Origin: Saccharothrix espanaensis DSM 44229 | GTDB taxonomy: Bacteria > Actinomycetota > Actinomycetes > Mycobacteriales > Pseudonocardiaceae | NCBI RefSeq assembly: GCF_000328705.1 | Contig: NC_019673.1 | Location: 1,922,001 to 1,986,000 of the forward strand | Length of the DNA stretch: 64,000 nt | Reading direction: 5' to 3' | Part shown: positions 1 to 8,201 of the stretch, piece by piece | Position numbering within the stretch: position 1 is the stretch's first letter | Layout: every line of letters starts with the position of its first letter | Made by a program: the position numbers and the translations under genes | Notes under the pieces: model-generated | Seen by the model: only the letters and a program-made list of their open reading frames with translations | What the model was told of the DNA's origin: nothing | Database searches by the model: none

Positions 1-692
1 CTGAGCTGAGCCGCCAGACCGGCGTGCCCGTGCCGACGATCAAGTACTACCTGCGGGAGGGGCTGCTCCCGGCCGGCGAGCTGACCAGCCCCAACCAGGC
101 CCACTACGGCGAAGGGCACCTGCACCGGCTGCGGCTGGTGCGCGCCATGGTGGAGGTCGGCGGGCTGTCCATCGCGGCCGTGCGCGACGTGCTGGGCGCG
201 CTGGACGACCCGGAGAAGTCCCTGCACAGGGCGATGGGGACGGTGGAGACCGCCGTCGTCGGGACCGGCCTGGTCTCCGACGACGAGGTGGCGTACGAGC
301 AGGCGCGGGAGTTCGTCACCCGCCAGGGGTGGGCCTACCGGCCCCGGTCGCACGCGTTCCAGTCGCTGGTGGGCGTGCTGGCGTCCGCGCGGGACATCGG
401 CCTGGACTCGTTCCCGGACCAGCTCGACGGCTACGCGCGGGCGTGCGAACCGCTGGCCGCGCAGGACCTGGACTACGTGATGACCGCGCCCACCAAGGAC
501 GCCGCCATGGAGATCGTCGCCGTGGGGACCGTGCTGGGCGACGCGGCGCTGGTCGCCGTGCGCCGGCTCGCGCGCCGGGAGCTGTCGAGCCGCCGCGACC
601 CGGTCGAGCGCGAGCCCGGGAAGCCGGCCGCGGTCGGGCTGGGGTCCGGGAAGCCGGGACCGGCCGAGCCGGGGTGCGTGGAGGACGAGTAG
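1..692 (+). CDS. MerR-family transcriptional regulator (5' end outside window)
   Basis: The frame is open from base 3 and its start codon lies upstream of the window. The visible N-terminus, TGVPVPTIKYYLREGLL, is the DNA-contacting wing region of a MerR winged helix, and the N-P-x-x-x-H-Y-x-E pattern that follows is also typical. A helical dimerisation part runs to about residue 80 of the visible sequence. The remaining 150 residues are a helical C-terminal region whose ligand cannot be guessed. The last 30 residues are a Gly/Pro-rich low-complexity tail. No operator or target gene is visible. MerR membership is secure from the motif; the effector is unknown. Confidence 0.85.
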   Translation, partial: ELSRQTGVPVPTIKYYLREGLLPAGELTSPNQAHYGEGHLHRLRLVRAMVEVGGLSIAAVRDVLGALDDPEKSLHRAMGTVETAVVGTGLVSDDEVAYEQAREFVTRQGWAYRPRSHAFQSLVGVLASARDIGLDSFPDQLDGYARACEPLAAQDLDYVMTAPTKDAAMEIVAVGTVLGDAALVAVRRLARRELSSRRDPVEREPGKPAAVGLGSGKPGPAEPGCVEDE

Positions 693-716
693 CGGGCCGC
701 CGGGTGGGGCGGCCCG
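693..716. terminator. Bidirectional hairpin terminator
   Basis: A perfect 9-bp stem (cgggccgcc / ggcggcccg) with loop gggtgg sits directly after the MerR stop codon and just before the end of the convergent RNase D gene. It could serve both genes. No T-run is present, as is usual in high-GC actinobacteria. Confidence 0.7.
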
Positions 717-722
717 CGTCGG

Positions 723-2009
723 TCAGCTCGTCGGGGGTGGTTCGGGCTGCGCCTGGGACAGCGCCTGGGATTGCGCCTGGGACAGCGCCTGGGACAGCGG
801 CCCGGCGGTGAGCCCGACCTGCCAGTCGCGCGCCCCGCCCTCGCGCAGCACCGCGGCCACGCCCTCGGTCGACGTGTCGGCCGGCGGCTGCCAGCAGGTC
901 CGCCGCACCAGGTCGGGCAGCAGCAGGTTCTCCACCGGCAGCGTGTTGGCCTCGGCCACGGCGGTCAGCGCCGTGCGGGCGGCGGCCAGGCGGGCCGCCG
1001 CGGCCGGGTCCTTGTCCGACCACCGGTTCGCCGGCGGCGGTCCGTCGTGCTGCTGGGAGGTCTCCGGCAGTTCGGCGCGCGGCAGGGCGGCGGCGCGTTG
1101 CAGCGCGCCCAGCCACACGGCGACCATGCGCCGCTGGGCCCGGCCCCGGAACACCGGGAGGGCCAGCAGGCCGGCCTCGTCGGGCGGGTTGCGGACGGCG
1201 GCCTCGACCAGCGCGCTGTCCGGCAGCACCCGGCCGGGTGCGATGTCGCGTTCCCGGGCCAGCGCGTCGCGGGTCTCCCAGAGGGAGCGCACGGCGGCGA
1301 GCTGGCGCGGGCTGCGGATGCGGTGGATGCCCGAGGTGCGCCGCCACGGCTCCGCCCTCGGTTTGGGCAGCGGAGCGGTGCGGGCGGCCTCGAACTCCTC
1401 CAGGGCCCATTCGAGCTTGCCCTGCTTCTTGAGCTCCGCCTCCAGGACGTCGCGCAGCTCCACGAGCAGCTCGACGTCGAGGGCGGCGTAGTTCAGCCAG
1501 TCCGCGGGAAGGGGCCGGCGCGACCAGTCGGCCGCGCCGTGCCCCTTCTCCAGCCGATAACCGAGCAATCGCTCCACGAGCGTGCCCAGCGCCACCCGTT
1601 CGAAACCGGCCAGCCTGCCCGCCAGCTCGGTGTCGAACAGCACGCTCGGGCGGAGGTCGAGTTCGGCGAGGCACGGCAGGTCTTGCGACGCCGCGTGCAG
1701 CACCCACTCCGTTCCGTCCAGCGCCTCGACCAGCGGGTCGAGCCGACCGCCCAGGGCGATCGGATCGACCAGCACGGTCCCGGCGCCCGCCCGGCGCAGT
1801 TGCACCAGGTAAGCGCGTTGCGAGTAGCGGTATCCCGAGGCTCGCTCGGTGTCCACCGCAACCGGACCGGTCGCTCCGGCGAGCGCGTCAGCGGCACGCC
1901 GGAGCGCCTGAGCGTCGGCCACGACCGGCGGAACCCCATCAGCGGGTTCCGTCAGCGGGACCGGATCAGCTCCGGTTGGTTCGGTTGGCTCGTCGGAGGG
2001 TACGTCCAC
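723..2009 (-). CDS. rnd: Ribonuclease D (3'-5' exoribonuclease, DEDD type, with HRDC domain)
   Basis: A 428-residue protein. The N-terminal DEDD exonuclease fold shows the metal-binding motifs in order: Exo I AVDTERASGYRYSQ, Exo II at LHAASQDL, and Exo III at NYAALDVELLVELRDVL with its Tyr and Asp. An HRDC domain follows, seen at RSLWETRDALARERDIAPGRVLPDSAL. The enzyme trims 3' ends of structured RNAs, including tRNA precursors. GTG was chosen as start because the reading frame before it has no conserved sequence. The acidic N-terminal extension and the Ser/Gln/Ala C-terminal repeat lie outside the conserved fold and look disordered. Confidence 0.93.
   Translation of the reverse strand: MDVPSDEPTEPTGADPVPLTEPADGVPPVVADAQALRRAADALAGATGPVAVDTERASGYRYSQRAYLVQLRRAGAGTVLVDPIALGGRLDPLVEALDGTEWVLHAASQDLPCLAELDLRPSVLFDTELAGRLAGFERVALGTLVERLLGYRLEKGHGAADWSRRPLPADWLNYAALDVELLVELRDVLEAELKKQGKLEWALEEFEAARTAPLPKPRAEPWRRTSGIHRIRSPRQLAAVRSLWETRDALARERDIAPGRVLPDSALVEAAVRNPPDEAGLLALPVFRGRAQRRMVAVWLGALQRAAALPRAELPETSQQHDGPPPANRWSDKDPAAAARLAAARTALTAVAEANTLPVENLLLPDLVRRTCWQPPADTSTEGVAAVLREGGARDWQVGLTAGPLSQALSQAQSQALSQAQPEPPPTS
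749..796. repeat. 12-bp tandem repeat in the 3' end of rnd, four units
   Basis: Four head-to-tail copies of gcgcctgggaca (the second unit ends in tt). Because the unit is a multiple of three, it adds four residues (Ser/Gln-Ala-Leu/Gln-Ser type) per copy to the RNase D tail without breaking the frame. It is probably a slippage-prone coding minisatellite. Confidence 0.85.
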
Positions 2010-2076
2010 GGCGGAAGACCCTACGACGAACGCACCACTCGCGGGTGTGTTCGGCCCGTTCAGTGTGGCGACCCGG

Positions 2077-2793
2077 TCAGCGGATCACGCCGGCACGCAT
2101 GGCCAGCGCGACCATCTGAGCCCGATCCCCGGTGCCCAGCTTGCGCCCGATCCGCGACAGGTGGGACTTCACCGTCAGCGCGGAAAGGCTGAGCGCTTCG
2201 CCGATCTCCTTGTTGCTCTGGCCATCGGCGACCAGCTGGAGGACCTCGACCTCACGCGCGGAGAGCTCCCGCGGCGTGTTGTCGGTGCCCGGCACCCGGG
2301 TGCCCGCGGCAAGCACGGGCGCGACGCTCGGATCTGCGTAGACGCCGCCGTCGAGGACCCTGCGCACCCCGTCGGTGACCACCATCGGCGAGGCGGACTT
2401 CAGGAGGTACGCCTGGGCGCCCGCCTGGAAGGCCGACCTGACCGCGTAGGGGTCGTCGGAGGACGCGAGGACCACGATGCGGGGCCAGCCCTGGGCACGG
2501 AGTTCCGTGACCAGGTCGATGCCGGTGCCGTCCGGCAGACCCAGATCGAGGATCGCGAGATCGCACGGTCCGGTTGCGAGTGCCCGCGCCCGAGCCTCCG
2601 CGACCGAAGCCGCCTCATGCACTGTCCCGGCTCCCATCTGGGTGAGCCGAGCCGATATCGCCTCCCTCAGCAGTGGGTGGTCGTCGACCACCAGCACTGA
2701 AAAAAGCTCCTCCCGCGGGTGCGGGACCATGTTCGCCGGCAACGAGCCGGCTGGCGTGGTACGAACGGCCTGACCTAAGCCGACGGCAGCCAC
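2077..2793 (-). CDS. NarL/FixJ-type response regulator (REC + LuxR HTH)
   Basis: The receiver domain has the acidic pair VVDDH (D37, D38), phospho-acceptor D83 in ILDLGLPDG, a switch Ser at VLASSD and Lys132 in YLLKSAS. The C-terminal LuxR helix-turn-helix reads LSAREVEVLQLVADGQSNKEI then ALTVKSHLSRIGRKLG. All phosphorylation residues are present, so it should respond to a kinase, but none lies nearby. The GTG start at 2793 is preferred because GGAGG lies seven bases upstream; an ATG at 2730 is the alternative. The setting between rnd and DUF3000/hemE recalls the Streptomyces whiI neighbourhood (from memory), although WhiI lacks canonical aspartates. Confidence 0.9.
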   Translation of the reverse strand: MAAVGLGQAVRTTPAGSLPANMVPHPREELFSVLVVDDHPLLREAISARLTQMGAGTVHEAASVAEARARALATGPCDLAILDLGLPDGTGIDLVTELRAQGWPRIVVLASSDDPYAVRSAFQAGAQAYLLKSASPMVVTDGVRRVLDGGVYADPSVAPVLAAGTRVPGTDNTPRELSAREVEVLQLVADGQSNKEIGEALSLSALTVKSHLSRIGRKLGTGDRAQMVALAMRAGVIR

Positions 2794-2951
2794 GTCACTA
2801 CCTCCCTGGAGTCGGTCGTGCCCCCCGACCGGCACCGGGACTTTCGTCCAATCAGCCGCGCCACTGATCGACCGAAAGTGGTGTCGTCTGGGGCAGCGTA
2901 GCCGCCCAAGCGGGTCTACGGGACGATCAATCGGGTATCTATCCCGAATGA

Positions 2952-2994
2952 GTTGTCACTGATGGCCCCTGTTGTCACACGATCGGCTGACAAC
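2952..2994. promoter_or_regulatory. Divergent control region with gttgtcac repeats
   Basis: The 254-bp gap between the response regulator and the dipeptidase contains gttgtcac twice in direct orientation (2952-2959 and 2971-2978) and its inverse tgacaac at 2988-2994. An inverted repeat, tcggg-N7-cccga, lies just upstream. The second copy also contains ttgtca, 17 bases before tggata, a possible -35/-10 pair for the dipeptidase. This is pattern reading only. Confidence 0.35.
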
Positions 2995-3047
2995 TGGATA
3001 GGGCGCGTAACGCGAGTTCCTCTCACGACGACACATAGGAGTTGCCG

Positions 3048-4220
3048 GTGGCGAGCACCACACTGCGAGGCCGGGCCGAGGATCTGCTGGCCCGCGTGCC
3101 CCTCGTCGACGGGCACAACGACCTCCCCTGGGCGCTGCGCGAGCTTGTCGCGCAGCCGCATATCGGTGAAAAGTCAACGGCCGGCGACGGGTCTTCAGGT
3201 GCCCGACAGGTGGACCTCCGGGTACTCCAGCCCGCCCTCCAGACCGACTTTTTGCGGTCTCGGCAGGGCCGGTTGGGGATGCAGTTCTGGTCCGTGTGGG
3301 TCCCGTGCTCCCTCGCGGGCGACGCAGCCGTCACCGCCGTGCTGGAGCAGGCGGAGTTGGTCCGGGAGCTGTGCGCCCGCTACCCGGACGTCCTCGGGTT
3401 CGCCACGACCGCCGACGAGGCCTGGGAGGTGTTCCGGTCCGGCCGGACGGCCTCCCTGCTGGGGGCCGAGGGCGGGCACAGCATCAACTCCTCGCTGGGC
3501 GCGCTGCGGGCGCTGCGCCGGCTCGGCGTCCGTTATATGACGCTCACTCACAACGAGAACACCCCGTGGGCCGATTCGGCGACCGACACCCCCGAGCACG
3601 GCGGGCTGACGCCGTTCGGCGTCGAGGTCGTGCGCGAGATGAACCGGGTCGGGATGATCGTCGACCTGTCGCACGTCGCCGAGACGACCATGAACGCCGC
3701 GCTGGACGCCTCCAGCCTGCCCGTGCTGTTCACCCACTCGTCCTGCCGGGCGGTCGCCGACCACCCGCGCAACGTGCCCGACGCCGTCCTGGAGCGGCTC
3801 GCGGGCAACGGGGGCGTGTGCATGGTGACCTTCGTGCCCTCCTTCGTCTCTCCCGCCCACGTGGCGTGGGACCGGCAGCTGAAGGAGGCCATGGCAGCCG
3901 CCGGGCTCAGCCACAACGACATGCGGGAGCGCGAGCGTTTCGCGCGCAAGTGGGAGGTCGAGCCGCCCACGGCGACGCTGGACGACGTGGTCGCGCACGT
4001 CGAGCACGCGCGCGAGGTCGCCGGGATCGACCACATCGGGCTCGGCGGCGACTACGACGGCGTGCCGTCGCAGCCCGAGGGGCTGGAGGACGTCTCCTCG
4101 TACCCGAACCTCATCGGCGCGCTGCTGGAGCGCGGGTGGAGCGAGGACGACTGCGCCAAGCTCGCCGGCGGGAACGCGCTGCGCGTGCTGCGGGACAACG
4201 ACGACGTCAAGGAAGGCTGA
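3048..4220 (+). CDS. Membrane dipeptidase (renal dipeptidase family, peptidase M19)
   Basis: A 390-residue zinc dipeptidase of the amidohydrolase fold. Metal-ligand motifs are visible in order: His-x-Asp in LVDGHNDLPW, the Glu in LLGAEGGHSI, the His in VDLSHVAETT, the second His in FTHSSCRAV, and the Asp in IGLGGDYDG. YMTLTHNENTPWADSATD is also a family hallmark. It hydrolyses dipeptides, including some D-residue substrates. No signal peptide is seen, so it is predicted to be cytoplasmic. GTG at 3048 is chosen because AGGAG lies six bases upstream; TTG at 3042 is less likely. Confidence 0.93.
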   Translation: MASTTLRGRAEDLLARVPLVDGHNDLPWALRELVAQPHIGEKSTAGDGSSGARQVDLRVLQPALQTDFLRSRQGRLGMQFWSVWVPCSLAGDAAVTAVLEQAELVRELCARYPDVLGFATTADEAWEVFRSGRTASLLGAEGGHSINSSLGALRALRRLGVRYMTLTHNENTPWADSATDTPEHGGLTPFGVEVVREMNRVGMIVDLSHVAETTMNAALDASSLPVLFTHSSCRAVADHPRNVPDAVLERLAGNGGVCMVTFVPSFVSPAHVAWDRQLKEAMAAAGLSHNDMRERERFARKWEVEPPTATLDDVVAHVEHAREVAGIDHIGLGGDYDGVPSQPEGLEDVSSYPNLIGALLERGWSEDDCAKLAGGNALRVLRDNDDVKEG

Positions 4221-4232
4221 AGGTCGGCAGGC

Positions 4233-4265
4233 CCGGCCGTGGTGGACACGGTCTGCCACGGCCGG
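4233..4265. terminator. Bidirectional hairpin terminator
   Basis: A perfect 10-bp stem (ccggccgtgg / ccacggccgg) with a 13-base loop lies between the converging dipeptidase and DUF3000 genes, 12 bp after the dipeptidase stop. Confidence 0.7.
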
Positions 4266-4286
4266 TCGGCGCAGCGGCGGCGCCGG

Positions 4287-4835
4287 TCAGCGAAGGGTGC
4301 TCACGCCGACCGGCGGCAGGCCGACCGCGGTGGCCATGACCTCGTAGAACGCCGTGCCGTGGGCGGCCAGTTCGGCGTCCCGGGCGGTCCACGAGGCGCG
4401 CAGTTCGAGGTCGTCGGTGCGGGCCGGGCCCGCGATGTCGCCGAACCGGGCCGACGAGGTCTGGGTCACCGTGCCGCCCAGCGCCAGGAAGCCCGCCCCG
4501 GCCACTTCCAGCGCCTCCACCAGCCACGACCAGCCGACCTCGGGCAGCAGCGGGTCGGCGGCCAGCTCCGGGTCCAGTTCCACCCGCACGTAGGCCACCA
4601 GCCGGAACACCCCGGACCACGCCTCGACACCGTCCGGGTCGTGCAGCAGCACCAGCCGCCCGGTGGACAGCTCGTCGGACGGGCCGGTGGCCTCCGCGGT
4701 CAGCGCGAACGCCCAGGGCGCCAAGCGCTGCGGCGGGCGCACCTCGGTCGGCTCCAGCTCGGGTCGGGTTCGCACCGACTTGAGCGTCGCCACCGCCCGC
4801 CGGAACAGTTCGGGCTCCGCCGCCAGTCCGGTCAC
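4287..4835 (-). CDS. DUF3000 family protein
   Basis: A 182-residue cytoplasmic protein matching the actinobacterial DUF3000 pattern: FRRAVATLKSVRTRPELEPTE at the N-terminus, RLAPWAFALTAE, GRLVLLHDPDG, VGWSWLVEALE and SARFGDIAG. The biochemical function of the family is not known. It lies divergently from hemE, as I recall for other actinobacteria, but no heme role has been shown. The GTG start begins the conserved region; no strong ribosome-binding site is visible. Confidence 0.85.
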   Translation of the reverse strand: MTGLAAEPELFRRAVATLKSVRTRPELEPTEVRPPQRLAPWAFALTAEATGPSDELSTGRLVLLHDPDGVEAWSGVFRLVAYVRVELDPELAADPLLPEVGWSWLVEALEVAGAGFLALGGTVTQTSSARFGDIAGPARTDDLELRASWTARDAELAAHGTAFYEVMATAVGLPPVGVSTLR

Positions 4836-4932
4836 ACCACGGACTGTATGCCCCTGAACCCCGTTGAGTGAGCGCGGCGCGCCGGGACCGGACAGCGGGC
4901 GGCCGGCGGGTCGTGGGAGCATGGAGGACGAG

Positions 4933-5973
4933 ATGAGCGACAACACCACCGCACCTCTGCTGGTCGCCGCGCGCGGCGGCGTCCCGGTGCGCACCCCGGT
5001 CTGGTTCATGCGGCAGGCGGGGCGGTCCCTGCCGGAGTACCGCAAGCTGCGCGAAGGCACGTCGATGCTGGCCGCGTGCCTGGACCCGGAGCTGGTCTGC
5101 GAGATCACGCTGCAACCCGTGCGCCGGCACGACGTGGACGGCGCGATCCTGTTCTCCGACATCGTGGTGCCGCTCAAGGCGGCCGGTGTCGACCTCGACA
5201 TCGTGCCCGGCACCGGGCCGGTCGTGGCCAAGCCGATCGCCGGTCGGGCCGACGTCGACGCGCTGCCGGTGCTGACGGCCGAGCAGGTCCAGCCGGTCGC
5301 GGACGCGATCAAGCTGCTCAACGCCGAACTCGGCGACGTGCCGCTGATCGGGTTCGCGGGCGCGCCGTTCACGCTGGCCTCGTACCTGGTGGAGGGCGGG
5401 CCGAGCAAGAACCACGAGCGCACCAAGGCGCTCATGCACGCCGACCCGGAGCTGTGGCACGCGCTGCTGGGCAAGATCGCCGACCTGACCGCGGAGTTCC
5501 TGCGGGTGCAGGTGGAGGCGGGCGTCAAGGCCGTGCAGCTGTTCGACTCGTGGGCGGGCGCGCTGTCCGAGCGCGACTACCGCGAGTTCGTGCTGCCGCA
5601 CTCCACCCGCGTGCTGGAGACGATCACCACCGTGCCGCGCATCCACTTCGGCGTGGGCACCGGCGAGCTGCTGCCCGCGATGCGCGAGGCGGGCGCGGAC
5701 GTGGTGGGCGTCGACTGGCGCACCCCGCTGGACGTGGCCGTGCGCCGGCTGGAGGCCGCCGCGCCGCACCTGCCCAAGCCGGTGGTGCAGGGCAACCTGG
5801 ACCCGGCGCTGCTGTTCGCGGGCGACACCGCGCTGCGCCGCGAGATCGACCGGATCGTCGAGGAGGGCCGGGCCGCGGCCGGGCACATCTTCAACCTGGG
5901 CCACGGGGTGCTGCCGGACACCGATCCGGACGTGATCACCCGGGCCGTCGAGTGGGTGCACCGGGAACGATGA
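4933..5973 (+). CDS. hemE: Uroporphyrinogen decarboxylase
   Basis: A 346-residue enzyme that decarboxylates uroporphyrinogen III to coproporphyrinogen III. Diagnostic segments are [16 protein letters not shown] near residue 25 (substrate-binding Arg residues), [11 protein letters not shown] with the catalytic Asp, [23 protein letters not shown], and [11 protein letters not shown] near the C-terminus. ATG at 4933 is chosen because GGAG lies six bases upstream and the length matches the family; ATG at 4921 would add four residues. The stop overlaps the start of hemY (ATGA), so the two are translationally coupled. Confidence 0.97.
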   Translation: MSDNTTAPLLVAARGGVPVRTPVWFMRQAGRSLPEYRKLREGTSMLAACLDPELVCEITLQPVRRHDVDGAILFSDIVVPLKAAGVDLDIVPGTGPVVAKPIAGRADVDALPVLTAEQVQPVADAIKLLNAELGDVPLIGFAGAPFTLASYLVEGGPSKNHERTKALMHADPELWHALLGKIADLTAEFLRVQVEAGVKAVQLFDSWAGALSERDYREFVLPHSTRVLETITTVPRIHFGVGTGELLPAMREAGADVVGVDWRTPLDVAVRRLEAAAPHLPKPVVQGNLDPALLFAGDTALRREIDRIVEEGRAAAGHIFNLGHGVLPDTDPDVITRAVEWVHRER

Positions 5974-7397
5974 GAGCGCTGCACGTCGCGGTGGTCGGTG
6001 GCGGTATCTCCGGCCTGGTCGCCGCGCACCGGCTGCGCTGCCTGCTCGGCGGGCGGGCCCGGGTCACCGTGCTGGAGCAGACCTCCCGGCTGGGCGGCAA
6101 GCTGCGCACCGGCGAGGTCGGCGGGCTGGCCTACGACGTGGGCGCGGAGGCGTTCCTGCACCGCCGCCCCGAAGCGGCCGAGCTGGTCGCCGAGGTGGGC
6201 CTGGCCGGGCGGCTGGTGCACCCGACCGGGGTGCCCGCGACGATCCGGGCCGGCGGCCGGGTGCGGCCGGTGCCCGCGCACACCATGCTCGGCGTGCCCG
6301 CGTCGGTCGAGGCCGTCCGGCAGGTGCTCAGCGCCGACGGGCTGCGCCGGGTGGCCGGCGAACCCGCGCTGCCGCCGATCGAGCTGGCCGGCGCGGACGT
6401 CGCGGTGGGCCCGCTGCTGCGCGAGCGGTTCGGGCCCGAGGTCGGCGACCGGCTGGTCGGGCCGCTGCTGGGCGGCGTCTACGCGGGCCGCCCGGACGCG
6501 CTGGGCCTGCGCGCCACCATGCCGCAGCTGGCCACCGCGCTGGACTCCGGCGTCGGGTCGCTGCTGGCCGCCGCCGCGACCACCATGCCCGCCCCGCCGC
6601 AGCCGCACGGCCGCAAGCCGCCGGTGTTCGGCACCCTGGCCGGTGGCCTGTCGGTGCTGGTGGCCCGGTTGGCCGAGCTGTCCGGGGCGGAGGTCCGGCT
6701 GGGTCAGCCGGTGCGCGGCCTGGCCCGCCGCGAGCAGGGCTGGCGGCTGGAGATCGGCTCGGCCTCCGCGCCCGCGCACCTGGACGTGGACGGCGTCGTG
6801 CTGGCCGTGCCCGCGCCGGCCGCCCGCAAGCTGCTGGCCGAGGCGGTGCCCGGCGCGTCGAAGGGGTTCGCCGAGGTGGAGGTGGCGTCGATGGCCGTGG
6901 TGGCGCTCGCGCTGCCGCCGGGCACGGAGCTGCCGGAGCGCTCCGGCGTGCTGCTGGCCGAGGGCGAGCGGTACGCCGACGGCACCCCGTTCACCGCCAA
7001 GGCGTTCACCTTCTCCAGCCGCAAGTGGGCGCACCTGGCGGGCGGCCCGGTGCTGGTGCGCGGCAGCGTCGGCCGGCACGGCGAGGTCGAGGCGCTGCAA
7101 CGCGACGACGAGGACCTGGTGGCGGCGGTCCGGGCCGACCTGGCCGAGCTGACCGGCGTCACGGCCGCGCCGCTCGACGTCGTGGTGACCCGCTGGGGCG
7201 GCGGCCTGCCGCAGTACGGCGTGGGCCACCTCGACGTGGTGCGCGGCATCGAGGACGCGGTGGCCGAGGCGCCCGGGCTGGCCGTCGCCGGCGCGACCCT
7301 GCACGGCGTGGGCGTCCCGGCGTGCATCGCCACCGGGGACGCGGCGGCGGCCCGTGTCGCCGCACACGTGCTCGGCCGGGTACGGGACGCCGGGTGA
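5970..7397 (+). CDS. hemY: Coproporphyrinogen III oxidase (HemY/CgoX, FAD-dependent)
   Basis: A 475-residue FAD-dependent oxidase. The dinucleotide-binding motif is [17 protein letters not shown] at the N-terminus and a C-terminal FAD contact region is at [40 protein letters not shown] and [17 protein letters not shown] are typical of the monoderm HemY/HemG group, which oxidises coproporphyrinogen III to coproporphyrin III in the coproporphyrin-dependent pathway. It starts inside the hemE stop and ends 12 bp before hemQ, giving one transcriptional unit for three heme steps. Ferrochelatase (hemH), needed between HemY and HemQ, is not in the window. Confidence 0.95.
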   Translation: MRALHVAVVGGGISGLVAAHRLRCLLGGRARVTVLEQTSRLGGKLRTGEVGGLAYDVGAEAFLHRRPEAAELVAEVGLAGRLVHPTGVPATIRAGGRVRPVPAHTMLGVPASVEAVRQVLSADGLRRVAGEPALPPIELAGADVAVGPLLRERFGPEVGDRLVGPLLGGVYAGRPDALGLRATMPQLATALDSGVGSLLAAAATTMPAPPQPHGRKPPVFGTLAGGLSVLVARLAELSGAEVRLGQPVRGLARREQGWRLEIGSASAPAHLDVDGVVLAVPAPAARKLLAEAVPGASKGFAEVEVASMAVVALALPPGTELPERSGVLLAEGERYADGTPFTAKAFTFSSRKWAHLAGGPVLVRGSVGRHGEVEALQRDDEDLVAAVRADLAELTGVTAAPLDVVVTRWGGGLPQYGVGHLDVVRGIEDAVAEAPGLAVAGATLHGVGVPACIATGDAAAARVAAHVLGRVRDAG

Positions 7398-7409
7398 GAG
7401 GATGAGGGC

Positions 7410-8102
7410 ATGGCCCGCCTGAACTACAACGAACTCAACGACTCCATCCGCTACACCATGTGGTCCGTGTTCCGGGTCGAGCCCGGCCGGCTGCCCGACG
7501 ACCGCGGCCCGGCCGCCGCCGAGGCGCAGGACTACCTCGACGGCCTGGCGGCCAAGGGCGTCGTGGTGCGCGGCGTGTACGACCTGGCGGGGCTGCGGGC
7601 CGACGCCGACTTCATGATCTGGTGGCACGCCGAGGAGATCGAGCAGGTCCAGGCCGCCTACACCGGGTTCCGGCGGACCGCGCTGGGCCGCGCTTCGGTG
7701 CCGGTGTGGAGCCAGGTCGCGCTGCACCGGCCGGCGGAGTTCAACCGCAGCCACATCCCGGCGTTCCTGGCCGGCGAGGAGCCGCGCAAGTACATCTGCG
7801 TGTACCCGTTCGTCCGGTCCTACGAGTGGTACCTGCTGCCCGACGAGGACCGCCGCAAGATGCTCGCCGACCACGGCAAGGAAGCCCGCGACTACCCCGA
7901 CGTGCGGGCCAACACCGTGGCGTCGTTCGCGCTGGGCGACTACGAGTGGATCCTGGCGTTCGAGGCCGACGAGCTGCACCGGATCGTCGACCTGATGCGG
8001 CACCTGCGCGGCACCGAGGCGCGGCTGCACGTGCGCGAGGAGATCCCGTTCTACACCGGGACCCGGCTGCCGGCCGCGGAACTGGTCACCAACCTGCCCT
8101 GA
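7410..8102 (+). CDS. hemQ: Coproheme decarboxylase (HemQ/ChdC, chlorite dismutase family)
   Basis: A 230-residue enzyme that catalyses the peroxide-driven double decarboxylation of coproheme to heme b, the last step of the coproporphyrin pathway. [12 protein letters not shown] holds the catalytic Tyr (Tyr132), and [16 protein letters not shown] holds the proximal heme ligand His155. The chlorite dismutase distal Arg signature is absent, which supports decarboxylase rather than dismutase activity. The ATG follows GAGG-like sequence 12 bp after hemY. It is the third gene of the hemE-hemY-hemQ unit. Confidence 0.96.
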   Translation: MARLNYNELNDSIRYTMWSVFRVEPGRLPDDRGPAAAEAQDYLDGLAAKGVVVRGVYDLAGLRADADFMIWWHAEEIEQVQAAYTGFRRTALGRASVPVWSQVALHRPAEFNRSHIPAFLAGEEPRKYICVYPFVRSYEWYLLPDEDRRKMLADHGKEARDYPDVRANTVASFALGDYEWILAFEADELHRIVDLMRHLRGTEARLHVREEIPFYTGTRLPAAELVTNLP

Positions 8103-8167
8103 CGGCGGAGCCGGCCCCACCGCCGTGCCGTGACGGCGGGGCCGGCCACCGACCTGGTGTGACGGCG

Positions 8168-8197
8168 GAGGGGGCGTCCCGCGCGGGACGCCCCCTC
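8168..8197. terminator. Bidirectional perfect-palindrome terminator
   Basis: A 30-bp perfect palindrome, each arm being gagggggcgtcccgc or its complement, lies between the converging hemQ and subtilase genes. In RNA it would form a very stable hairpin with a small loop. Three short imperfect repeats of gtgacggcgg precede it. Confidence 0.8.
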
Positions 8198-8201
8198 GCG
8201 C

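Noticed and set aside
4864..4932. Upstream extension of hemE to an ATG at 4864
   Set aside because: The added 23 residues are Gly/Arg/Pro-rich and unlike HemE; the ATG at 4933 has a ribosome-binding site and gives the usual length.
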